Assembly (NCBI RefSeq): GCF_032050975.1
Contig: NZ_CP116967.1
Span: 3,283,001 to 3,347,000 of the forward strand
DNA: 64,000 nucleotides
From: Candidatus Nitrospira allomarina
GTDB taxonomy: Bacteria > Nitrospirota > Nitrospiria > Nitrospirales > UBA8639
Reading direction: 5' to 3'
A program made the translations under genes and the position numbers. Within the stretch, counting starts at the first letter, position 1, and each line of letters opens with the position of its first letter. The notes beneath the pieces are model-generated. The model ran no database searches. It was not told where the DNA came from and worked only from the letters and a program-made list of their open reading frames with translations. Of this stretch, positions 19,690 to 28,576 are shown piece after piece.

Positions 19690-19875
19690 TTATGACTTGT
19701 TAAAGACACCAGCGTCACAAGAAAAATACTTAATTTGCCTCAAGGGGATGATGGTGACTTCCTTGGGAGTATCGATTTCAAGAATTTCCATATCATCGCT
19801 GATAGTATGGCGAATAGCATCCTGGAATTCTAATTCTTTATTATCAACAAAGGTAACCTTGACCCAATACTGCAC
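19690..19875 (-). CDS. Small hypothetical protein, 61 residues
   Basis: The frame starts at GTG 19875, preceded by a strong ribosome-binding sequence GAAAGGAG six bases upstream, which argues that it is translated. The product is acidic, with alternating hydrophobic residues suggesting four or five short beta strands (YWVKVTFVDNKELEF, EVTIIPLRQIKYFSC), like a small SH3- or Sm-like barrel. Function is unknown. It lies 65 bp after proC on the same strand and is probably co-transcribed with it. Confidence 0.65.
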   Translation of the reverse strand: MQYWVKVTFVDNKELEFQDAIRHTISDDMEILEIDTPKEVTIIPLRQIKYFSCDAGVFNKS

Positions 19876-19940
19876 CGTAGACTCCTTTCAATAAAACATT
19901 ATGAGAATGTACGCGGAAAACGTCAGCGCCCCCCAGATCA

Positions 19941-20753
19941 TTATTGACCCAGCTCATAAGATCGAGCCGTAGCAGCTTTGACGGCTTCCATTAAGGTCGC
20001 CCGTAACCCCCCTGTTTCTAGGTGTTGAAGACCCGCGATCGTTGTCCCACCCGGTGACGTCACCCGATCTTTAAGTACGGCAGGATGTTCGCCACTTTCA
20101 ATTACCATCCTGGCCGCTCCTAATACTGTTTGTGCCGCAAGGACACTGGCTACTGTTCGTGGAAGACCGACCAGGACCCCACCGTCTGTGAGTGCTTCAA
20201 TTACCAGATAGATGTAGGCAGGGCCACTTCCGCTCAAGCCCGTCACGGCATCCATTAAGGATTCCTCCACCATGACGACTTTGCCAACCGATTCAAAGAT
20301 TGATTGAGCTAGGTGAAGGTGGTCCGGGGAGATCCCTGAACTTCCGGCCAAAGCCGTGACACCTTCCTGAATGAGCGCAGGGGTATTGGGCATCGCACGA
20401 ATTAGGGAAATGTTTCTCCCAACATGCTCTTGAATGCGTGCTAAAGGATACCCCGCTGCGACGGAAATCAGTAAGTGATCCTGAGAAATCTGCTCTTTGA
20501 TCTCTTCCAGCACTGTATCCATAACCTGAGGCTTCACACAGAGAACAATGATATCGGCTGATTTCACTGCATCAGCGTTTTCAGATCCCACATGAACTTG
20601 AAAGGTCTTCTGAAAATGTTCTAACCGGATTGAGGAAATATCGGTAACAGAAATATTGGCAGGAGACGCAAGATGGGCTTTCAAAATTCCGGTCACCAAG
20701 GCATCCGCCATGTTGCCTGCCCCTAAAAATACAAACTTTGGTGATTGCCCCAT
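19941..20753 (-). CDS. proC: Pyrroline-5-carboxylate reductase
   Basis: ProC reduces pyrroline-5-carboxylate to proline with NAD(P)H, the last step of proline synthesis. Starting at ATG 20753 the protein has 270 residues, the family norm; the open frame extends 45 codons further upstream but that part has no homology and would precede the Rossmann motif VFLGAGNMADALVTG abnormally. Other motifs: VLCVKPQVMDTVLEEI, SLIRAMPNTPALIQEGVTAL, and TGLSGSGPAYIYLVIEALTDG, with VLKDRVTSPGGTTIAGL near the end. It precedes the 61-residue gene. Confidence 0.95.
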   Translation of the reverse strand: MGQSPKFVFLGAGNMADALVTGILKAHLASPANISVTDISSIRLEHFQKTFQVHVGSENADAVKSADIIVLCVKPQVMDTVLEEIKEQISQDHLLISVAAGYPLARIQEHVGRNISLIRAMPNTPALIQEGVTALAGSSGISPDHLHLAQSIFESVGKVVMVEESLMDAVTGLSGSGPAYIYLVIEALTDGGVLVGLPRTVASVLAAQTVLGAARMVIESGEHPAVLKDRVTSPGGTTIAGLQHLETGGLRATLMEAVKAATARSYELGQ

Positions 20754-21105
20754 CCACCGAGTATAGCCGGAGGCTGAAAGCGGTTCAACTTCACTCCAGA
20801 GAATATGAACAGAATCTCTTAACAATATTTCCCACAATTCAATGCCCTTTAGGAACGGCTTCAAAAAAAATATCCATTTGAACAACAACCCTTTTCAAAT
20901 ACGCCCCCCTGCTTGGGGGTAGCGCATTAGTCGCTTGCCCGGGCTACCCGGTGCATAGTTTTCCGGGCGGCATTGAGTTGCCCCTCCCTTTAGGTGAAGA
21001 GTATATTATGAAACCCTGTAAATTGGTTTAGACCCGTTTGTTCCGTTGCCATTTCGCTTACGTTGCAGTCCACAATGATTTAAAATTAGAAGCAAGGAGG
21101 AAGGT
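20754..21105. other. Intergenic region with strong inverted repeats
   Basis: The gap before the HEAT-like cluster contains a hairpin CCCCC/GGGGG (20905-20909 with 20915-20919) and a second, CCGGG/CCCGG (20939-20943 with 20947-20951). GCCCGG at 20937-20942 can instead pair with CCGGGC at 20963-20968, so two helices compete. No U-tract follows, and no known riboswitch core was recognised. It may be a structured leader of the downstream genes. Confidence 0.4.
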
Positions 21106-22215
21106 ATGAAAGCCTGGCCTGTTTTCTTCATTTTCGCGATTATGGGTGTCTGGGGCATGGCAGCCGAAGCCCGCCAAATTCCTCTCACCCCAGAGCAAAA
21201 AGCTCAATTAGAAACGGCCCAGACGGTATTGGTAGAGGTCCTTGCCCTAACGGAAAAAGGAACGTATGACCCCAGTCCTCTGGTGGCCACGGTCAAGGCG
21301 CGCCTGGAAGACATTGGGTATACGGTCACCACGGACGGCTCCCAGCCGCACGATGTAGCAGTGAAAGTTAAATGTGAAGAAGCTAAAACGTCGACCCGCA
21401 CCTCTCCCTCCGGCGGGGATGTGGACCTGGCTGATGCACCCAACCGTCTCTGGAAAGGGCCGGCCTGTCTGTTGACGTATTTCCTCCAACAGAACAATTT
21501 CCAATGGAAAAAGGAAGTGCGCACGACCTTTCCGGATGCCAGGCAGGCGGCCCAGCAGGCCCAGGTTGAGGATGCCGGAGCCTATGCAATGGACCAGCTC
21601 AACCAACGGCTCGCGGAATATGACTTCCCCGTACTGCTCTCGGCCGAATGGGGTCAAATTGACCGCCTGCTCAAACTGCTGGATAACCCCAAGACACCCA
21701 AGCTGCGGAAAGTGAAAATTCTTTCCGTCCTCAGCGATGTGCATGCGGAAGACGCCCTCCCGCAACTGACCAAACTTCTCGAGTCCACCGACTTGCAACA
21801 AGAAACCATCAATGCGCTTTCAGGCGCCGGAGCCGATTCCATACCGGTCCTCATCGATTTATTCCAAACCAGTCCTCAATCCAACATGCGGGCGGAAGCG
21901 GCAAAAGCCTTGGGGGATATTGCAGCCAGGACGGGAGATCCCCGTACGATTCCCCCATTGGTGGAATATGTTTCCGAAGTCTTACCTCAATTGAAAACCT
22001 CTGAAGATATAGATTTTCCCCTCCTCACTGAAGTGGTCTGGGCGATTGGCAAATTACGATGGGCCCACTCTATGAAGCCAATAGCAGAGCTACAGGATAA
22101 AGTGTGGCTGATTCATGACAATTCAGAAGAGATGGCTGAGTTGCGAGAGGCCACCAATTGGACCTATAAAGCAATAGAATTGCAAGATGCTGCCATGTTG
22201 CCCTCGTATTGCTAA
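21106..22215 (+). CDS. Secreted HEAT-repeat-like protein, tandem paralogue 1
   Basis: A 369-residue protein with a signal peptide (residues 1-22, cleavage near AEA-RQ) and a strong AAGGAGG ribosome-binding site. The N-terminal domain (about 25-175) has TVLVEVLALTEKG, a conserved CEEAKTS...RLWKGPACLLTYFLQ block with two Cys, and is followed by helical repeats (about 180-345) such as LLKLLDNPKTPKLRKVKIL and AEAAKALGDIAARTGDPR typical of HEAT repeats. Function is unknown; HEAT scaffolds usually bind proteins. It is the first of three adjacent homologues on the same strand and by eye very similar to the second. Confidence 0.8.
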   Translation: MKAWPVFFIFAIMGVWGMAAEARQIPLTPEQKAQLETAQTVLVEVLALTEKGTYDPSPLVATVKARLEDIGYTVTTDGSQPHDVAVKVKCEEAKTSTRTSPSGGDVDLADAPNRLWKGPACLLTYFLQQNNFQWKKEVRTTFPDARQAAQQAQVEDAGAYAMDQLNQRLAEYDFPVLLSAEWGQIDRLLKLLDNPKTPKLRKVKILSVLSDVHAEDALPQLTKLLESTDLQQETINALSGAGADSIPVLIDLFQTSPQSNMRAEAAKALGDIAARTGDPRTIPPLVEYVSEVLPQLKTSEDIDFPLLTEVVWAIGKLRWAHSMKPIAELQDKVWLIHDNSEEMAELREATNWTYKAIELQDAAMLPSYC

Positions 22216-22321
22216 TATACGGTACAATTTAAGAAATTCCGTTCAACTTCCTGTTAACCAAGTCATACCCCCATGAGACTCATGAGGGTTTGAACTTGGC
22301 GATAATGTAAGGAGGTTACTC

Positions 22322-23416
22322 ATGACACGCTGGCCTGTTTTTCTCATTTTCGCAATTTTGTGTGTCGGGGCCATTGAATCCGAGGCACGCCGAATTCACC
22401 TCACACCAGAGCAAAAAACGCAATTAGAGAGGGCTCAGACCGTGTTGGTGGAGGTCCTTGCCCTCACGGAAAAAGGAACGTATGACCCCGGTCCCCTGGT
22501 GGCCACGGTCAAGGCGCGCTTGGAAGACATTGGGTATATGGTCACCACGGACCGTTCCCAGCCGCACGATGTGGCAGTGAAAGTTAAATGTGAAGAGGCT
22601 AAAACCTCGACCGGCACCTCCCCCACCGGAGGAGACGTAGAACTGGCTGATGCCCCTGACCGACTCTGGAAAGGGCCGGCTTGTCTCTTGACGTATTTTC
22701 TCCAAAACAATGATTTGCAATGGAAAAAAGAGGTACGCACGACATTTGCCGATGCCAGACAGGCTGCTCAAAAGGCAGAGGTTGACGATGCCGGAGCCTA
22801 TGCAATGGACCAGCTCAACCAACGGCTCGCGGAATATGACTTCCCTGTTATGCTCTCGGCCGAATGGGGTCAAATCGATCGTCTGCTCAAAATGTTGGAT
22901 GATCCCAACACGCCTAAACTCCGGAAGGTGAAAATTCTTTCCGTCCTTAGCGACGTGCATGCCGAGGAGGCACTGCCGCAACTGACCAAACTTCTCGAGT
23001 CCACCGACTTGCAGCAAGAAACTATTAATGCGCTTTCAGGCGCTGGAGGACATTCCATTCCTTTGCTCATCGATTTATTCCAAACCAGCCGGCAGTCAAG
23101 CATACGAGCCGAAGCGGCAAAAGCCTTGGGGGATATTGCGGCCAAAACAGGAGACCCCCGTCCGATTCCCCCTTTAGTACGGTATGTGTCTACGCTATTA
23201 CCGCAATTAAAAACTTCGGAAGATATAGATTTTCCTGTTCTTACTGAAGTGGTCTGGGCAATTGGCAAACAACGATGGGAGGGTTCCCTAAAACCCATGA
23301 GAGAGCTTCAGCAAAAGATTTGGGTGATTTTTGACAATTCGGAAAAAATGGCCGAACTGCGGGAGGCTACGAGTTGGACCTATAAACAAATAGACTTGGA
23401 TGGCCATCTCAGTTAA
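22322..23416 (+). CDS. Secreted HEAT-repeat-like protein, tandem paralogue 2
   Basis: A 364-residue homologue of the preceding gene, with the same signal peptide type, N-terminal domain (CEEAKTSTGTS, RLWKGPACLLTYFLQ) and HEAT-like helical part. AAGGAGG precedes the ATG. It matches paralogue 1 at most positions up to about residue 330, also at the DNA level, but its last 30 residues (KIWVIFDNS...ATSWTYKQIDLD) match paralogue 3 better than paralogue 1. That mosaic suggests gene conversion. It lies 106 bp after paralogue 1 and 33 bp before paralogue 3. Confidence 0.8.
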   Translation: MTRWPVFLIFAILCVGAIESEARRIHLTPEQKTQLERAQTVLVEVLALTEKGTYDPGPLVATVKARLEDIGYMVTTDRSQPHDVAVKVKCEEAKTSTGTSPTGGDVELADAPDRLWKGPACLLTYFLQNNDLQWKKEVRTTFADARQAAQKAEVDDAGAYAMDQLNQRLAEYDFPVMLSAEWGQIDRLLKMLDDPNTPKLRKVKILSVLSDVHAEEALPQLTKLLESTDLQQETINALSGAGGHSIPLLIDLFQTSRQSSIRAEAAKALGDIAAKTGDPRPIPPLVRYVSTLLPQLKTSEDIDFPVLTEVVWAIGKQRWEGSLKPMRELQQKIWVIFDNSEKMAELREATSWTYKQIDLDGHLS

Positions 23417-23449
23417 TACCTCACAATATTATATGGTGGGAGATCAGGC

Positions 23450-24553
23450 ATGAGGACATGGGCGGCATGTGGATTCATCTCCATAGTATTGCTCGTTGGG
23501 CTTTTCGGTTCAGAGGGTTTTGCCCGACGGACGTATCTCGACCAAGAACAAAAGGCGCAACTCGAGGCCATTCAAACGATTATGATTCACGTCCTGGCGT
23601 TGACGGAACGGGGCAAAGTCGATGGAACAGTCATTGAAAATGTGGTGAAGCAACGTTTAGAAGAATTGGGCTATACCGTGGTAAGCAATCGCGATGCTCC
23701 ATTCGATGTAAGGGTAAACGTCAAATGCGAAGAAGTAAAAAAATGGTCGGGAACCACTCGCGGGGGCGGTGATGCGGACCATTCCGGCGCCCCATCCCGT
23801 CTCTGGAAAGGCCCGGCCTGTCTCTTTTCCTATCAATTAGATGGACGAGACTTAGGGTGGTACAAAGAAGCACGAACCAGCTTTGAGGATCCGGGCGAAG
23901 CCGCTAAGGTCGCTCACGCTCCAAAATCCGGTCTTTATGCGATTCAACAATTAGCCGAACGGATTCAAGAATTTGATTTTCCTGTTATGCTCGCTGCGGA
24001 ATGGGGGCATGATGCCCGCCTGTTCAAGCTACTCAATAACCCCCAGACGTCAAATAAACGCAAGTTAAGAATTTTATCCCTGCTGCCTCAAGTGGAATCT
24101 CACGATACCCTGCCTCTATTAAAAGAACTCATTCAGGATCCTGAACTGGCAGAAGAGGCCATCGTTGCGCTTTCCAGCACGGGGAGCGAAGGCATTCCCC
24201 TCTTAACGGATATTTTTCAAACCCAGAAAGACTCGAAGATTCGAGCGGCCGCAGCTAAAGGATTAGGTGAAATTGGTGCCCATACCGGAGACCCTTCAGT
24301 CACCCCGCCAATGCTTGGTTATGTGGTTGAAAACCTCCCCCACCTTAAATCATCTTCGGACATCGATTTCCCGGTTCTGACAGAGGTCGTGTGGAGCTTG
24401 GGCAAACTGCGAAATGAAAAGTCTATCGGGCCGATTAATGAGCTACAAAGCAAAATCTGGGTGATTTTTGACAATTCGAAAGAAATGGCTGAGTTACGCG
24501 AGGCCACGAGCTGGACCTATAAACAAATCGATATGGATTGGCAGGTTCAGTAG
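23450..24553 (+). CDS. Secreted HEAT-repeat-like protein, tandem paralogue 3
   Basis: A 367-residue, more diverged member of the same family, with a signal peptide (cleavage near GFA-RR), VLALTERGKVDG, a CEEVKKWSG...RLWKGPACLFSYQL block and HEAT-like repeats (AAAAKGLGEIGAHTGDPS). All landmarks of the other two copies are kept in order, including DIDFPVLTEVVWSLGKLR near residue 320. Family function is unknown. The conserved WKGPAC motif with its paired upstream Cys may form a disulfide in the periplasm; this is inference. Confidence 0.8.
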   Translation: MRTWAACGFISIVLLVGLFGSEGFARRTYLDQEQKAQLEAIQTIMIHVLALTERGKVDGTVIENVVKQRLEELGYTVVSNRDAPFDVRVNVKCEEVKKWSGTTRGGGDADHSGAPSRLWKGPACLFSYQLDGRDLGWYKEARTSFEDPGEAAKVAHAPKSGLYAIQQLAERIQEFDFPVMLAAEWGHDARLFKLLNNPQTSNKRKLRILSLLPQVESHDTLPLLKELIQDPELAEEAIVALSSTGSEGIPLLTDIFQTQKDSKIRAAAAKGLGEIGAHTGDPSVTPPMLGYVVENLPHLKSSSDIDFPVLTEVVWSLGKLRNEKSIGPINELQSKIWVIFDNSKEMAELREATSWTYKQIDMDWQVQ

Positions 24554-24625
24554 ACAGAGCTATTTTGAATCTCAGCCAACCTCCCCCATCAACCAGATTC
24601 ATCTTGACGGCCATCAGCTGACGTC

Positions 24626-25144
24626 ATGAGATTGGTCCCCACCCAACTTACCTGCATTGGTCTTTTCTTTATGGTCCTTATGGTTGGCTATGCGGAAAGA
24701 GGGGCCACACAAATGACCGGAGAGCTCGGGGAAATGGACCGCCTTGAGCAACGTGCCGAAGACGCGATTGCGAATGGAGACCCTGAGGGGGCCGCACTCT
24801 CCGTTGGGAAGGCCGCTCTCATGGCAAAAATTCTCGCTCAAAAGGAAGAGCACCAACAGACTCGGTCTCTGTTCCAAGCAGCAGAAACCCTCTTTAGAGG
24901 CCAAGAACAGGGCTTTCGTGCTTTCGCACTCTTTGAACGAGCGGGAGGACAGCCTCCGGCCTCCAAGGGTGTATGCCAATACCTCGCACAGGCTGATGAA
25001 AAGGTGAAAGAAGCGCAGGAGGAGCTCAGGGCCTTGCCCGATTTCACAATTGAATCGTTGAGGAACCGCCGGTCCCGGCACATCGGAAAGACCCAAGAAT
25101 GGGAAAGACTTCTCCAGGGCCTGGAACAAGATTTGTCGTGTTAG
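24626..25144 (+). CDS. Hypothetical secreted helical protein
   Basis: A 172-residue protein starting with a hydrophobic segment (about residues 8-23, LTCIGLFFMVLMVGYA) that is probably a signal peptide. The rest is highly charged and helical, rich in Glu, Ala and Gln, with a TPR-like look (AEDAIANGDPEGAALSVGK, ETLFRGQEQGFRAFALFE) and a single Cys pair (C106-type and the final Cys). No family is recognised. It lies 72 bp after the third HEAT-like paralogue on the same strand and may belong to their transcript; it converges on the LPP20 cluster. Confidence 0.6.
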   Translation: MRLVPTQLTCIGLFFMVLMVGYAERGATQMTGELGEMDRLEQRAEDAIANGDPEGAALSVGKAALMAKILAQKEEHQQTRSLFQAAETLFRGQEQGFRAFALFERAGGQPPASKGVCQYLAQADEKVKEAQEELRALPDFTIESLRNRRSRHIGKTQEWERLLQGLEQDLSC

Positions 25145-25234
25145 CCTTTTCTCAATTTATCTGACTCACCAAATCTACTCCCATCCTCACAAAGAAAAAA
25201 GAGCCGTCTTTAAAGGGACCAATAAGACCGTGTG

Positions 25235-26323
25235 TTAGTGAGAACAGGCGTTGGGAACTCTCTGACTCAGTGACGGATCCGGTTCGACACTGAACACGGA
25301 TCGAGTGAGCAGACGGGCGATTTCTTTGGAGATGACTTCCTGCATGACTTTGCTGGCACGAATCCGTGCTTCCTTTTCGGTCACATGCCCTTCCCGCCCC
25401 GTCTCCGAAATCACCCCGATAAGTCGATGAGAAGGATTTTCATAGATATCGATATCGCCACACCATCGCACATATTTGAACAAGGGATCCGGTAAATTCA
25501 CGGTCCAAAATTGTCCTTGCCCAACAATAGCCAGATCCGCAATCTCCGAGGACTTTGAATCGGCGGGACGGCCTAATAAGCCTTCCTGCTTAAGCCCCTC
25601 CAAGATCGCCCGTTCAATGTCCTCATGGAATTCTCCCTCAATTGCTACCGAAATAACCAAATTTTGGGCAACAAAATCCATGAATTCACGTTGGACCTGT
25701 GGGATACGATAAGACGGTGGCAGACTGTCTCCACTGGTACGGATCACCCGGAGATCTGTATTGAGGGCATCCCGATCAGCTAATAAAATCATGGCCTCTT
25801 TGTAGCCTCGGATGCGTTGAATTTTCTGAGGATGCGTTCGGCCTTGATGCATCATATTCTCAATCTTCGTATCCCATTCCTGTAAACGTTCCAGAATGGC
25901 TTTCTCAGCTTGTTGCCGGTCGAGGCCCGCCAAAGCCCAAAAATGTCTGGTAGACGGCTGATACCAGAGGTCCAATATCTGCACATTTTCCAGGGCTTTG
26001 CTGGTCGTCACCTGTGTCCGTTGGTCGAGTTGTAACTCCCGTCGAGTTTGACTCCCCCCCCCGGACTCTTGAATGGAATACGTTTCATGGTCCATCGATT
26101 TGGTGTTCACCTGCGCAGAAAATACTCTGGCAACGGCGGCATACGCCCTTTTTTCAGCTTGCTCACGGGATTCGGCTTCTCCAATACCGGTCAGATATCG
26201 TTCAGCGGGGTATGATTGGTGAGGCGACATGATCCATTCAGGCGGAGTCTCCCTGCCAAACCAGGCACAGCCTCCGGCTAGGATGCATACTCCACTCCAT
26301 ATCACTATTCTCAGGATATTCAT
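25235..26323 (-). CDS. LPP20-family lipoprotein, 362 residues
   Basis: An outer-membrane lipoprotein candidate: the N-terminus MNILRIVIWSGVCILAGGC has a lipobox with Cys19. The LPP20 domain (about 30-160) shows PPEWI, YLTGIGEAESREQAEKRAY and ARVFSAQVNT, then FWALAGLDRQQAEKAILERL. The C-terminal part (about 190-340) is not recognised but includes EGEFHEDIERAILEGLKQEG. It ends the four-gene cluster LPP20, LpoB, COG3014, LPP20, with 6 bp to the preceding gene. By position it may assist the LpoB-like protein in activating cell-wall synthesis; that is inferred from the recurring neighbourhood. Confidence 0.75.
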   Translation of the reverse strand: MNILRIVIWSGVCILAGGCAWFGRETPPEWIMSPHQSYPAERYLTGIGEAESREQAEKRAYAAVARVFSAQVNTKSMDHETYSIQESGGGSQTRRELQLDQRTQVTTSKALENVQILDLWYQPSTRHFWALAGLDRQQAEKAILERLQEWDTKIENMMHQGRTHPQKIQRIRGYKEAMILLADRDALNTDLRVIRTSGDSLPPSYRIPQVQREFMDFVAQNLVISVAIEGEFHEDIERAILEGLKQEGLLGRPADSKSSEIADLAIVGQGQFWTVNLPDPLFKYVRWCGDIDIYENPSHRLIGVISETGREGHVTEKEARIRASKVMQEVISKEIARLLTRSVFSVEPDPSLSQRVPNACSH

Positions 26324-26329
26324 GATTGC

Positions 26330-27772
26330 TTATTGGAAACTCTGGTGAATGACAAGCGTGGTTTCGCCTTTCATAAGTTGAAGCCGATGATGTTGAGACT
26401 CTCCAGCCTTCCGTCCCCGGTAATCCATGGACTGGATAGCCACGGAATAGTCACCCGGTTCAACCCAGAGTCGTGTCAACTGAAGCTCGCCTGGAAGAGT
26501 TCGCCACGATCGAATATCGGCTTCTTCTGTGGCCAGGGCAAAAATTCTGGCAATCGACCCCACTAACAAGCCGACCCAATCCTGATTGTTCCGGCCAGCG
26601 GCCGCTCTGGCCCCAATGGTGATGCCTTCAGCCGCCGCCATTTTCATGGCGGATCGGGCAACTGCCCGGAGCACGAGTCCATTATAATCATCGGACAGGT
26701 TTTTTTCGGCTACGGCGGCAATATCATATACGCGCTCCGATTGGGTTTTAAAACTGGCAGTCTGATTTGTGCCTTCGATCACATCATGGGCTAACGAGGG
26801 TTTTTTCACCGTCAACCGGGGCAAGACAATTCGCGCGATTTGTCCGTGAATGCCATACAACAGAGACTCCCCGCCTCTGGTGTCCCGAGTACTCCGGCCA
26901 AACCAGGGCTTGGTAAGGGCCACCAGGTACAAGGCGTCTAGACTCACAGGAACATCAATAATGACATCTTCTTTCTTAGGTCCCTGGCCATGGTAACTGA
27001 TCACAATGAGTTGGGCCTGGGAGTAGAGGCCATCTGAGACTGAAGCAATACTGACTTCCGGATATTTCTCCCGATATTGTTGGACTTCATCAGACAAGCC
27101 CAATCGTTCGGCCGTTCGAATCAGGTCAGCTTTCAGAATATCCGGAAAAACAACATGGGACCACGCCCGACTGTCCTCATAAACTTGTTCAGCCTTTCGA
27201 TATCCGACATAGGCATTATTGAGATCGCCGGTAATGTCATAGAGCAGCCCGACCAAATACCGAGCAAACGGATCTTCTTGGTAGGTCTCCTTTCCCTCTT
27301 CCTTGTCATGAAGCACATTGAGACGGTGATCAATCCTCCGTCCCTCCACCAACGCCTCATTCCACTGTTGGAGGGCCGCATAGTTCAGCGCCTTCACCAC
27401 GTTAATCATGACATGTTCATAAGGAGCCCCTTCAAAGGGCCGTTGAGCCTCATTCACGAGCAGGGCCGAGGCCTCGTCTCGCAGATGCCTGGTATATAAG
27501 TCTTCAACCAGAGTATACGCCTCTTCCAGGACTTTATTGCTTTCAACATACTGTTCGGCCAAATGGAGCACCATGCCCTGATCCAGTAAATAGAGCAAGT
27601 GATTTTTGTCTCCATAGTCTGCCTCTGCCGATTGAATAATCGTAACAGCCTGGGCTGAATTCCCTGCCACCAGACTACGCTCTACCTTGGCATAGTGGGA
27701 CATAGGGCCACTACACCCGACAAACAAGATAGCTCCGAGGGCAAGCAAGAGGATTCTCGGTTCAACTCTCAT
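26330..27772 (-). CDS. COG3014-family lipoprotein
   Basis: A 480-residue protein when started at ATG 27772, which gives the lipoprotein signal MRVEPRILLLALGAILFVGC; 32 further upstream codons are open but lack a sensible signal. No clear Shine-Dalgarno sequence exists at either site. An N-terminal TPR-like region (about 25-230: VERSLVAGNSAQAVTII, EAYTLVEDLYTRHLRDEAS) precedes a domain with RVYDIAAVAEKNLSDDYNG and ARSAMKMAAAEG, which I recognise as COG3014, commonly encoded next to LPP20 and LpoB-like genes. The function of the family is not established. It lies between lpoB and the long LPP20 gene. Confidence 0.75.
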   Translation of the reverse strand: MRVEPRILLLALGAILFVGCSGPMSHYAKVERSLVAGNSAQAVTIIQSAEADYGDKNHLLYLLDQGMVLHLAEQYVESNKVLEEAYTLVEDLYTRHLRDEASALLVNEAQRPFEGAPYEHVMINVVKALNYAALQQWNEALVEGRRIDHRLNVLHDKEEGKETYQEDPFARYLVGLLYDITGDLNNAYVGYRKAEQVYEDSRAWSHVVFPDILKADLIRTAERLGLSDEVQQYREKYPEVSIASVSDGLYSQAQLIVISYHGQGPKKEDVIIDVPVSLDALYLVALTKPWFGRSTRDTRGGESLLYGIHGQIARIVLPRLTVKKPSLAHDVIEGTNQTASFKTQSERVYDIAAVAEKNLSDDYNGLVLRAVARSAMKMAAAEGITIGARAAAGRNNQDWVGLLVGSIARIFALATEEADIRSWRTLPGELQLTRLWVEPGDYSVAIQSMDYRGRKAGESQHHRLQLMKGETTLVIHQSFQ

Positions 27773-27897
27773 GGGGAAGAGGGCACGTTGGCCAAGGTGG
27801 GCTAGTGAAACACAAGACCCCTGACAATTAAAGCCAAGGGGAGAGAAGGACCGAACAACCAACCGCACGTCACGGAAGGGGATTGGATGACCCTACG

Positions 27898-28521
27898 TTA
27901 AAAGAGGAGCCGTTTCCGCTCGACGACTTTTTTGATTTTTTTCTGTCCGTACCAGGATTTCACATTCGTCTCAACATTGATGAGATCTAAATCAACCTGA
28001 TAATAAATTCCTTTGACCCCATCAGATTCATCCACGATAGTACTAATCGTGCCCTTCATCATAAAATCAGCCCCCAGTTCCTGCCCGGGGCGTTTCTGGG
28101 TATCTTCCCTGGCATGAACCGCTTGCTCTTGTCGTTCCTGACGAATTTCATCGCGATCCCGTTGACTTGCCACAAATAGCACTCGTTGGGAATTAGTCAT
28201 TTCCCGTTCCAAGTCCGTCACAAAGGTGCCCACATCAATATGCTCATGGCTTTTATTGAGGATCGTCCCGACAATCACCGTCGGGACTCGATTGTGTTGA
28301 TTCGTAAAGTTTTCCAACCAGGGCCTGCTCACCATTTCCTTCATCATGGCTTCGGCCACTAACTTTGAGTCCGTATCATTCCACCGACCACTAAAATCGG
28401 TGACGACCCCGGGGTCTACTCTGGTCACCTTTCTTTCTTTTCCACATCCGCCCAATAAGAGAAGGCAGAGGCAGGAGACAACAACCGCGCAGGATTTGAT
28501 CAATCGAGTGATGGGGAGCAA
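27898..28521 (-). CDS. lpoB: Penicillin-binding protein activator LpoB-like lipoprotein
   Basis: LpoB-type lipoproteins reach from the outer membrane to stimulate the class A peptidoglycan synthase PBP1b. The best start is a TTG at 28521, preceded by AAAGGA six bases upstream; it gives a 207-residue lipoprotein with lipobox LLGGC. The ATG at 28650 would add an unrelated charged stretch and overlap the upstream gene by about 70 bp. Recognisable family features are VDPGVVTDFSGRWNDTDSK, VPTVIVGTILNKSHEHID, and LGADFMMKGTISTIVDES with a closing GQKKIKKVVER. It lies in the LPP20-COG3014 cluster. Confidence 0.82.
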   Translation of the reverse strand: MLPITRLIKSCAVVVSCLCLLLLGGCGKERKVTRVDPGVVTDFSGRWNDTDSKLVAEAMMKEMVSRPWLENFTNQHNRVPTVIVGTILNKSHEHIDVGTFVTDLEREMTNSQRVLFVASQRDRDEIRQERQEQAVHAREDTQKRPGQELGADFMMKGTISTIVDESDGVKGIYYQVDLDLINVETNVKSWYGQKKIKKVVERKRLLF

Positions 28522-28576
28522 GATGATTCCTTTGTGATGATGAACCAAGAAGGCCAAAAGCCGCCAATTATCTGTG

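Noticed and set aside
20890-20975. c-di-GMP or other known riboswitch
   Set aside because: Inverted repeats are present but the conserved aptamer cores I know are not; reported only as a structured region.
21247-21801. 184-codon minus-strand frame opposite the first HEAT-like gene, and a similar one opposite the second
   Set aside because: The similar frames in two genes arise because the genes are near-identical copies; the coding strand has signal peptide and ribosome-binding site, the opposite one has not.
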